From NCBI GenBank assembly GCA_003456765.1, contig DMOT01000118.1:1-12208 (forward strand): DNA of 12,208 nt, written 5' to 3'. Of this stretch, positions 7,103 to 12,208 are shown piece by piece (within the stretch, counting starts at the first letter, position 1; each line of letters begins with the position of its first letter). Position numbers and translations under genes: made by a program. Source of the DNA: Bacillota bacterium (GTDB lineage: Bacteria; Bacillota; DTU025). The notes below the pieces were generated by a model. That model did not search any database. It worked only from the letters and a program-made list of their open reading frames with translations, and was not told the origin of the DNA.

Positions 7103-7879
7103 TTGATTGTTGATTGCCACGCTCATATCGAAGACGAAGCTTTCGGCGAAGGTGTAGCGGCCGTCATGGAGCGGGCGCGCGAAGCCGGAGTTGAGATAGT
7201 AATCAACCCGGGCTACGATGTGCGCTCGTCCCTGATCGCAGCGGAGAATGCAGCGACCCACAGGGGCCTTTATGCCATGGCCGGAATCCACCCCCATGAT
7301 GCGGCTGGAGTGGGCGATGACGAGCTGGAAGAGATATCGAAGATCCTGTCGATGCCCCGCGTAGTGGGGATCGGTGAGATAGGACTCGACTACTACAGGG
7401 ACTTTTCCCCAAGAGACGAGCAGGTCAGGGTATTCCGAGCTCAGCTGGAGCTTGCGAAGGCTTCTGGATGTCCGGTACAGATCCATAGCCGAGATGCTAA
7501 TCTTGAGACGTTCAATATCCTGAAGGAATATGCTCAGGATTTGCCTGCCATAGTGCTGCACTGCTATTCCGGCAGTGCCGAGATGGCGGCGGACCTGATC
7601 AAACTGGGATTCTTCATATCCCTGGGCGGGCCCGTCACATACAGGAATGCCAGGAAGCCTGTGGAGGTGGCACGAGATGTCCCCCTCGACAGGCTTCTTG
7701 TGGAAACGGATTCTCCTTATCTTCCCCCAAGCCCGCACAGGGGCGAGCGGAACGAGCCTGCGTATGTAGTGGAAGTCGTCAGAAAGATCGCTGACATAAA
7801 GGGCGTGCCGGTGGAAGAGGTAGCGCAGGCTACATCCATGAATGCCATGGAGGTGTTCTCAATCTCACCCGAGGGGTGA
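7103..7879 (+). CDS. tatD: TatD family metal-dependent deoxyribonuclease/hydrolase
   Basis: TatD proteins are TIM-barrel hydrolases of the amidohydrolase superfamily with 3'-5' exonuclease activity on DNA, in some cases on RNA, and have been linked to DNA repair and nucleic acid turnover. The 258-residue product has the expected metal ligands: the HAH motif (His6, His8), Glu92 in GEIGLDYYRD, His128 in QIHSRD, His153 in LHCYSG and Asp203 in ETDSPYL. The start is TTG at 7103, 8 bases after AGGGTGA (7088-7094) at the end of metG. The metG-tatD pairing is standard in Firmicutes (yabD in B. subtilis). In that species rnmV and ksgA follow soon after; here they are replaced by exported proteins. Confidence 0.95.
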   Translation: MIVDCHAHIEDEAFGEGVAAVMERAREAGVEIVINPGYDVRSSLIAAENAATHRGLYAMAGIHPHDAAGVGDDELEEISKILSMPRVVGIGEIGLDYYRDFSPRDEQVRVFRAQLELAKASGCPVQIHSRDANLETFNILKEYAQDLPAIVLHCYSGSAEMAADLIKLGFFISLGGPVTYRNARKPVEVARDVPLDRLLVETDSPYLPPSPHRGERNEPAYVVEVVRKIADIKGVPVEEVAQATSMNAMEVFSISPEG

Positions 7880-7913
7880 TGCAGAAATCGCCCGCAAGGG
7901 TGAAAGGAACAAT

Positions 7914-8387
7914 ATGGAACTAGAAGAATGCCCTTCCTTGAACCAGTGCGCAACATGTGCGCATCGAAGAGATCAGGGAGGGGTTTTTCATGAGAAGAAG
8001 TTTTGCGAGGGTACGCGTTGCCAGGCCCCGGTGCAGAATCGTGCCAGTGCTGCTGGTTGCTGCATTGTCTATTATGTGGGCAGCGTCGGTCTGTTCTGCA
8101 AACAGAGGCGAAATCCATGTTTCCGGCTTCGTTTACCCTGTGATGGAGTTGATCATCAACGATTCACTCATAGAATGGGACAGGTTGCGGTGCGGCGAGA
8201 ATGTGTGCCCGTTGAATCCTACGTATACTGTTCTCAGCAACGTGCCGTTCAGGGTGACCATAAGTTCTCCCCATCCTTACATGCGGGTGACGGACTCAGG
8301 TTCTATGCAGGGGCTTGCGCTCAAGAATCCGTTGCAGTGGAGCACAGGAGAATTGGGCGGCTTTGCAGAGCTGAATACGGAGCCTGA
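7914..8387 (+). other. Overlapping cysteine-rich reading frame, doubtful
   Basis: An ATG at 7914 with AAAGGA 5 bases upstream opens a 157-codon frame. Its first 36 residues hold Cys6, Cys12, Cys15, Cys31 and Cys36, spaced somewhat like small cysteine-rich metal-binding proteins. From 7990 it overlaps the exported-protein gene in another frame for almost 400 bases. That gene has a better ribosome binding site, a signal peptide and a coupled downstream gene. The later part of this frame is therefore most likely a by-product of GC-rich codon use. The first 25 codons lie outside any other gene and could be a short upstream reading frame or a gene remnant. Confidence 0.15.
7947..7963. repeat. Perfect inverted repeat upstream of the exported-protein operon
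   Basis: TGCGCA occurs at 7947-7952 and again at 7958-7963, separated by ACATG. Because TGCGCA is self-complementary, this is both a direct and an inverted repeat. It could form a 6-bp RNA hairpin just before the ribosome binding site (7975-7983) or be a dimer-type operator. No clear sigma-A promoter was seen in 7880-7989. Confidence 0.5.
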
Positions 8388-8535
8388 AACCGTCATCTAC
8401 GGCGATATCAGTTCCCACGAGACGGTCCATACCCTCATCTTCGCTCAGGATATAGACGTTACGGATCAGCCTTCGACCGCCCCGACGCAGCGCTACAAGA
8501 CTGAAATCCTCCTGGCGCTCGAGGCTGTTCAATGA
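7990..8535 (+). CDS. Exported protein of unknown function, probably beta-rich
   Basis: I do not recognise this family. The ATG at 7990 follows AGGGAGGGG (7975-7983) by 6 bases; a GTG at 7957 in the same frame is less likely. The 181-residue product begins with a basic stretch and a hydrophobic core (IVPVLLVAALSIMWAASVCSA), a typical signal peptide with probable cleavage after Ala37. The mature part of about 144 residues alternates short strands (EIHVSGFVYPVMELIIND, FRVTISS, TVIYGDI, TEILLALEAV) and contains two cysteines (68 and 73) that could form a disulfide. No transmembrane helix, LPXTG or lipobox is present, so release or binding by a partner is likely. It is translationally coupled to the next gene, which suggests the two products form one complex. 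A resemblance to small pilin- or WxL-like surface proteins is only a guess. Confidence 0.8.
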   Translation: MRRSFARVRVARPRCRIVPVLLVAALSIMWAASVCSANRGEIHVSGFVYPVMELIINDSLIEWDRLRCGENVCPLNPTYTVLSNVPFRVTISSPHPYMRVTDSGSMQGLALKNPLQWSTGELGGFAELNTEPETVIYGDISSHETVHTLIFAQDIDVTDQPSTAPTQRYKTEILLALEAVQ

Positions 8536-9512
8536 AGATGCCGCTCAGGCGCCTGGCATACGGTGACAGATTGCAGGTTACCTGCCGGATCATCGCTCTG
8601 GTCTTGATAGCCATGGGCATCGCCATTTTCCCTGTGTCTGCCTGGCAGATCACCACAGCCCGCACAGCCGCCGGCCAACTAGGCAGCTATGGGTTGTGGG
8701 ACCCGAGAGTCGGTGTAAGAGTTGTTCCAGCCATAGTCCGGGCCGATCTCGGGCGGTTTCTATGGTTTGTGGATACGAGAGTAGGGCAGGTCGCTGTCTA
8801 CAACTTGGGCAACGTCCAGGCGGCCGTAGACATTGCTGTGCGCGGAATTGAGCAGGACGAGGAGGGTTGTCTTACTTTCACCCCGGGGTCGCAAGAAGTA
8901 ACTGAGGCTGTCAGCGTGTCGGAGAGTTCTTTTCTGCTTGCACCGGGCTCGTCGCGTGAGATAAGGATCGTTCTCGATTCGGGCTATGCCAGGAGGCGGG
9001 ATCGGGCCGGGCTGTGCGCAGGCATCGAGGTGCGCTGCTCACCCTCTGTTGCTTCGGGCGCCCAGGCATCATCCCTTGCATCTCCCGGGGTCAATGTGCC
9101 GGTTTTGGTAAGGTTGCCTGGCAACCGGGGGCATGATCTGTCTATGGAGGATGTGCGCACAGGAGCGTGGGATGAGGACGGTGCGGCGCGAGTGCGTATC
9201 AAGGTACGCAACGGGGGCGGGGCTTACGCTGTAGCCAGCGGGGTGCTTAGCTTCGAAAAGGCAGGCACCGGCCGCAGCCGGTCAGCGCCGTCAGAGCATA
9301 AGATAGCCCCCGGGCTGGTTCTGCCCGGGGGCGCAAGATGGCTTGAGGCCAAGATCCCGCAGGGTAGCCTTGATGCGGGAGACTACTCAGCTGAAGTAAG
9401 GATAAGTGTAGATGGCAAGCCTTGCTTGATGAGCAGTCTCCTGGTGAAGGCAGATGAGTTCGGTTCTATCATGCGGCTCGGTCCTACAGGCTCATCTCCT
9501 GGCCGGCCCTAA
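8532..9512 (+). CDS. Exported two-domain protein resembling DUF916/DUF3324 surface-protein partners
   Basis: The ATG overlaps the upstream TGA (ATGA), with GAGG 7 bases before it, so translation is probably coupled. The 326-residue product has a signal peptide (hydrophobic 20-36, cleavage likely after VSA at 37). A first beta-sandwich-like region follows (about 58-195). It contains the pattern seen in chaperone-like immunoglobulin folds: VGVRVVPAIVRADLG, then VAVYNLGNVQAAVDIAVRGI, then FLLAPGSSREIRIVLDS. A second region (about 203-306) has VRIKVRNGGGAYAVASGVLSF (cited in part), a PGGARWLEAKIP strand and LDAGDYSAEVRISVDG. This two-part layout resembles DUF916 followed by DUF3324 in proteins that bind WxL surface proteins. 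The usual C-terminal membrane helix is absent; the tail ends GPTGSSPGRP. The family call is inference from strand patterns. Its 3' end overlaps glpX. Confidence 0.75.
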   Translation: MKMPLRRLAYGDRLQVTCRIIALVLIAMGIAIFPVSAWQITTARTAAGQLGSYGLWDPRVGVRVVPAIVRADLGRFLWFVDTRVGQVAVYNLGNVQAAVDIAVRGIEQDEEGCLTFTPGSQEVTEAVSVSESSFLLAPGSSREIRIVLDSGYARRRDRAGLCAGIEVRCSPSVASGAQASSLASPGVNVPVLVRLPGNRGHDLSMEDVRTGAWDEDGAARVRIKVRNGGGAYAVASGVLSFEKAGTGRSRSAPSEHKIAPGLVLPGGARWLEAKIPQGSLDAGDYSAEVRISVDGKPCLMSSLLVKADEFGSIMRLGPTGSSPGRP

Positions 9513-10491
9513 ATGACCTCAATGTTTTTCGGGAGAGGTCGTGAGTCGTACGTATTCTGCGAACTGTCCCGGTAAGCATACGCATTACGATTGACTCAGT
9601 AGTCGCTTTCGGGCCGTAGAAGCGTACGCCTTGCAGCATGTCTCCGTCGGTGATCCCTGTTGCGGCGAATATGAGGCTGTCGCCGTGTGCGAGGTCTTCG
9701 GATGAGTATACGCGGTCAAAATCGTCGAATCCAGCTTCGTCAGCTCGGGCCTCGTCTTCTTCGTTGCGTACCGACAGCTTTGTTTGGAGTTCGCCTCCCA
9801 GGCATTTCATGGCGGCCGCCGTGATCACGGCTTCCGGTGCGCCGCCTACCCCCATCAGAAGGTCGACTCCTGTGTCAGGAAGCGCTGTAGATATTGCGCC
9901 TGCTACATCACCGTCGGTTATCAATTTGATGCGCGCGCCAGCTTCCCGCACCTCGCGTATGAGTTCGGCATGGCGGGGACGATCTAGGATCACAACGGTA
10001 AGATCCTTGACCTTGCGGCCCATCGCTGCAGCAACGACTCTGAGGTTCTCGCGGACCGGGGCGTTAATGTCTATGTAATCTCTGGCTTCGGGCCCCACTG
10101 CAAGCTTTTGCATGTAAAATGTGGGTACTGGCAGCAACGAGCCTTTGGAGGCAACGACTATCACAGAAATCGCATTAGGAAGCCCGTTGGCCACTAGCCG
10201 CGTTCCTTCTACGGGGTCCACGGCTATGTCAAGCTCCCGGCTGTCATTGCCAGTCCCCACCATTTCACCGTTGTACAACATGGGCGCATGATCCTTTTCT
10301 CCCTCGCCGATTACGATTGTGCCCTTGATATTGACGAGTGAGAGCATGCCCCGCATCCCGTCTACGGCTGCGTCATCTACAAGGTTGAGATTCCCCATTC
10401 CCATGCATCTGCCGGCTCTGAGAGCGGCTGTTTCAGTGACGCGGACCAGTTCCAACATGATTTCCCGCTCTCTGTCCTCAACCGAACTCAC
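9484..10491 (-). CDS. glpX: Fructose-1,6-bisphosphatase, class II (GlpX)
   Basis: GlpX removes the 1-phosphate from fructose 1,6-bisphosphate, the committing step of gluconeogenesis, using a divalent metal. The 335-residue product aligns well with E. coli GlpX from memory. It shows the metal and substrate motifs VDDAAVDGMR (38-47), GTIVIGEGEKDHAPML (57-72), DIAVDPVEGTR (88-98), ITDGDVAGAI (191-200), GVGGAPEAV (214-222) and FAATGITDGD (275-284). The start is GTG at 10491, 11 bases after GAGAGGGG, a rather long spacing; the next in-frame ATG (residue 12) would cut into the conserved N-terminus. A promoter lies about 110 bases upstream. The gene is monocistronic in this window. Its final codons overlap the end of the convergent exported-protein gene by 29 bp, and no terminator is evident downstream. 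Confidence 0.96.
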   Translation of the reverse strand: MSSVEDREREIMLELVRVTETAALRAGRCMGMGNLNLVDDAAVDGMRGMLSLVNIKGTIVIGEGEKDHAPMLYNGEMVGTGNDSRELDIAVDPVEGTRLVANGLPNAISVIVVASKGSLLPVPTFYMQKLAVGPEARDYIDINAPVRENLRVVAAAMGRKVKDLTVVILDRPRHAELIREVREAGARIKLITDGDVAGAISTALPDTGVDLLMGVGGAPEAVITAAAMKCLGGELQTKLSVRNEEDEARADEAGFDDFDRVYSSEDLAHGDSLIFAATGITDGDMLQGVRFYGPKATTESIVMRMLTGTVRRIRTTHDLSRKTLRSFRAGQEMSL

Positions 10492-10601
10492 CAGGTATCA
10501 ATCCCCTCTCAATAATGTGCTCAATATTCAACCTATTCCATTGGACTAGTAGTATGTATGGCTGGTTGAATTACTGGAGCTAGAGATGTGTCATCAAGGA
10601 A

Positions 10602-10610
10602 ATTATAACA
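10602..10610 (-). promoter_or_regulatory. Extended -10 promoter of glpX
   Basis: On the minus strand the sequence reads TGTTATAAT, a perfect TATAAT -10 with an upstream TGn extension. The -35 region is poor, as is common for extended -10 promoters. The predicted leader is about 105 bases. The -10 box overlaps an inverted repeat ATAAC-AC-GTTAT (10605-10616), a possible regulator site. Confidence 0.6.
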
Positions 10611-10658
10611 CGTTATGAAGGCGCCGGATTAAGAGGCGAAATAGAGCCTCAGAGCAAG

Positions 10659-10674
10659 AGATTGCTAGATTGCT
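10659..10674. repeat. Perfect tandem repeat of 8 bases
   Basis: AGATTGCT occurs twice back to back. It sits in the middle of the glpX/DUF3798 intergenic region, about 50 bases upstream of the glpX -10 box, where an activator or repressor could bind. It may also be chance. Confidence 0.5.
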
Positions 10675-10778
10675 GCGGATAAAAATGGCCATGAGCACAG
10701 TATATGAAATTTAACATGGAAGCAGGAAAGGACATTAAGGTAATAGAATACAGTCCACACGACAGTACCTCGTCTCTA

Positions 10779-10795
10779 GGGCGCATGTTGCGCCC
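10779..10795 (+). promoter_or_regulatory. Leader hairpin upstream of the DUF3798 gene
   Basis: GGGCGC (10779-10784) and GCGCCC (10790-10795) form a perfect 6-bp GC-only stem with a 5-base loop ATGTT. It ends 13 bases before the ribosome binding site AGGAGGAG (10809-10816). It is not followed by a T run, so it is more likely an RNA-stabilising or regulatory element than a terminator. Confidence 0.5.
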
Positions 10796-10825
10796 ACGAA
10801 TACTAAATAGGAGGAGAGTGGCGTA

Positions 10826-11941
10826 ATGGTGAAGAGAAGTGTCCTCGCAGTCGTCGCGCTAGTTCTGATTCTAGGACTTGCCAGTGTCTCTATTGGGGCC
10901 GCTGATTTCAAGATCGGCGTGGTTACAGGAACCGTCTCGCAGGGTGAAGATGAATACCGTGGCGCTGAGGCCGTCATACAGAAGTATCCTGGGCTCATAC
11001 TGCACCGGTCCTATCCCGATAACTTCATGCAGGAGCAGGAGACAACCATAGCCCAGATTACGGGATTGGCCTCTGACAGGCAGGTCAAGGCGATAGTCAT
11101 CAACCAGGCTGTCCCGGGCACTGTCGCTGCCATTCGCAAGGTTCGCGAGATCAGGCCGGATATCATTTTCGTCCTGGGCGAGCCGCATGAAGATCCCGAG
11201 GTAGTCGAAAAGTATGCAGATATTTCACTAATTCCAAACAACATAGCTCGTGGAACCACCATAGTCCAGTTGGCGCATAAGCTAGGGGCAAAGACATTTG
11301 TGCATTATTCGTTCCCGAGGCACATGTCCTATGCCGACCTGGCCAAGCGGCGGGATATCATGGAGGCAGAGTGCAAGAAGCTGGGAATTAGGTTCGTATA
11401 CGGAGCTGCGCCAGACCCGATGGGCGAAGGCGGACTCCCTGCAGCGCAGCAATTCATCCTTGAGGATGTGCCCAGGAAGATCGGGCAGTATGGGAAGGAC
11501 ACAGCGTTCTTCTCGACCAACTGCGGGATGCAGGAGCCTCTTATTACGGCCATTATGAAGGCTGGCGGTATATTCCCCGAGCAGTGCTGCCCCAGCCCGA
11601 CCCATGGTTACCCCGGTGCACTCGGACTGGAGATCACTGATGATATGAAGGGGAACTTCCCCGCCATAATCAAGGCGATCAACGACGAGGTCGTAAAGCG
11701 GGGCCAGGCGGGCCGGATGGCCACATGGCCGGTTGCCACAGGGTACCTGAATACCATTGCCGGGGTTGAAGTGGCCAAACTGGCTGTGGAGAAGAAACTC
11801 AATTACAAGGATATAGACGCCGTGAGAACGGTGGTCCAGGAGCTTGCCGGCACTCCAATGAAGTTCGAGCGGCTGAGTGCGGGTGGACAGTTCTACCGCT
11901 ACCTTGTGGACTCGATCATTTTCGGCGTCTCGGTCAAGTAA
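10826..11941 (+). CDS. Secreted solute-binding-like protein, DUF3798 family
   Basis: The 371-residue product starts at an ATG 9 bases after AGGAGGAG. A signal peptide (hydrophobic 6-24) probably cleaves near Ala25-Ala26; there is no lipobox. The mature part begins DFKIGVVTGTVSQGEDEYRGAE, like the first strand and loop of periplasmic-binding-protein folds. It then shows alternating strand-helix units: VKAIVINQAVPGTVAAIRK (88-106), DIIFVLGEP (112-120), TAFFSTNCGMQEPLITAIM (226-244). The overall pattern matches what I remember of the DUF3798 family, whose ligand is not established. It contains four cysteines, including Cys254-Cys255 in FPEQCCPSP. The next gene is a sugar-type ABC ATPase, so this is likely the binding component of an importer. 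Without a lipid anchor, how it stays at the cell surface of a Gram-positive is unclear; an uncleaved signal anchor is possible. Confidence 0.75.
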   Translation: MVKRSVLAVVALVLILGLASVSIGAADFKIGVVTGTVSQGEDEYRGAEAVIQKYPGLILHRSYPDNFMQEQETTIAQITGLASDRQVKAIVINQAVPGTVAAIRKVREIRPDIIFVLGEPHEDPEVVEKYADISLIPNNIARGTTIVQLAHKLGAKTFVHYSFPRHMSYADLAKRRDIMEAECKKLGIRFVYGAAPDPMGEGGLPAAQQFILEDVPRKIGQYGKDTAFFSTNCGMQEPLITAIMKAGGIFPEQCCPSPTHGYPGALGLEITDDMKGNFPAIIKAINDEVVKRGQAGRMATWPVATGYLNTIAGVEVAKLAVEKKLNYKDIDAVRTVVQELAGTPMKFERLSAGGQFYRYLVDSIIFGVSVK

Positions 11942-11970
11942 TTAGAGGCGCTGCAATTCAGAATCCAAGT

Positions 11971-12000
11971 GGGCGCCGGGCCTCGAAACGCCCGGCGCCT
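11971..12000 (+). other. Strong GC-rich intercistronic hairpin
   Basis: GGCGCCGGGC (11972-11981) and GCCCGGCGCC (11990-11999) form a perfect 10-bp GC-only stem with an 8-base loop, extended by wobble pairs. No T run follows (TGCCCGTAATC), so a classic terminator is unlikely. It lies 30 bases after the DUF3798 stop and 41 bases before the ATPase start. Such hairpins often protect the 3' end of a binding-protein message and lower expression of the transporter genes downstream. Confidence 0.75.
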
Positions 12001-12040
12001 GCCCGTAATCTCCTTCCACGTTAACGAGAGGGGCTTGGCA

Positions 12041-12208
12041 ATGGAAATAACAGAAGGCAATGTCCTTGAGCTGAAGGGCATAAGCAAGAGCTTCTTCGGA
12101 ACACAGGTGCTCCGGGATGTCAACTTGTCTGTCAGGCCAGGCGAGATACATGCGCTCGTGGGCGAGAATGGGGCAGGCAAGACGACTCTGATGAACATCC
12201 TCTTCGGC
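12041..12208 (+). CDS. ABC transporter ATP-binding protein, sugar type (partial, N-terminus)
   Basis: Only the first 56 residues are in the window; the gene runs off the right edge. The ATG lies 7 bases after GAGAGGGG (12026-12033). The sequence [20 protein letters not shown] followed by [28 protein letters not shown] (cited in two parts) is the A-loop region and Walker A (GENGAGKT, 41-48) of ABC ATPases. The wording [17 protein letters not shown] is typical of the RbsA/MglA/YufO group, which has two fused ATPase domains and serves ribose, galactose or nucleoside importers. It should energise uptake of the ligand bound by the preceding protein. Permease genes would be expected beyond the edge. 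Confidence 0.9.
   Translation, partial: MEITEGNVLELKGISKSFFGTQVLRDVNLSVRPGEIHALVGENGAGKTTLMNILFG

Larger units (their letters stand above)
10492..10825. other. Divergent intergenic region between glpX and the DUF3798 gene
   Basis: This 334-base AT-richer stretch holds the glpX promoter on the minus strand (10602-10610), a perfect tandem 8-mer (AGATTGCT twice, 10659-10674), two weak hairpins (GAGGC/GCCTC at 10633-10650 and AGCAA/TTGCT at 10653-10666) and a stronger hairpin at 10779-10795. No convincing plus-strand sigma-A promoter was found for the DUF3798 gene. The best -10 candidate is TAGAAT (10745-10750), without a matching -35. No open reading frame or tRNA is seen. Confidence 0.6.

Noticed and set aside
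7010..7738. Minus-strand reading frame of 242 codons opposite tatD
   Set aside because: Antisense to a clear TatD with all catalytic residues; no independent evidence of coding.
9515..9540. GACCTC/GAGGTC repeat as terminator of the exported-protein operon
   Set aside because: The loop is 14 bases, no T run follows, and the sequence is coding for glpX.

Overview
The window looks like chromosomal DNA from a Gram-positive bacterium of the Firmicutes (Bacillota), most likely a clostridial or deep-branching lineage. Base composition is moderately GC-rich by eye (not counted). The evidence is the gene order holB-ricT-trmN6-rsmI, then abrB on the opposite strand, then metG-tatD, which is the order around abrB and metS in Bacillus subtilis. 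Strong purine-rich ribosome binding sites, frequent GTG/TTG starts, a RicT (YaaT) protein, a class II GlpX fructose bisphosphatase and an AbrB ending in a Cys4 knuckle all agree. Two small genes of the B. subtilis order, yabA (after ricT) and yazA (before rsmI), are absent. No mobile element, CRISPR array, tRNA or rRNA is visible.

Layout. (1) 20-3751, plus strand: a tightly packed housekeeping run of clamp-loader delta' (holB), RicT, a tRNA adenine methyltransferase (yabB/trmN6 type) and the 16S rRNA methyltransferase RsmI. (2) 3827-4909, minus strand: abrB, with a clear sigma-A promoter and a terminator overlapping the end of rsmI, preceded by an unrecognised lipoprotein gene with its own promoter. 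(3) 4971-7879, plus strand: a consensus-like promoter with an inverted repeat around its -10 box, then metG and tatD. (4) 7880-9512, plus strand: two exported, probably beta-sandwich proteins, translationally coupled by an ATGA overlap. The second resembles the DUF916/DUF3324 layout of surface-protein-binding proteins. (5) 9484-10491, minus strand: glpX, whose 3' end overlaps the preceding gene tail to tail by 29 bp. (6) 10492-10825: a 334-bp divergent intergenic region with the glpX promoter and several small repeats. (7) 10826 to the right edge: a secreted DUF3798-like binding protein, a very strong GC-rich hairpin, and the start of a sugar-type (RbsA/MglA-like) ABC transporter ATPase cut by the window end.

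How the parts work together. The left block maintains DNA replication, RNA modification, RNA processing and translation. AbrB is a transition-state regulator, and glpX belongs to gluconeogenesis. The right edge starts an ABC importer operon whose solute-binding component seems to be a DUF3798 protein instead of a classical ribose-binding protein. The least-described parts are the two-gene exported cassette (7990-9512), the lipoprotein between abrB and metG, and the DUF3798-ABC pair. None can be called a new system from this window alone.
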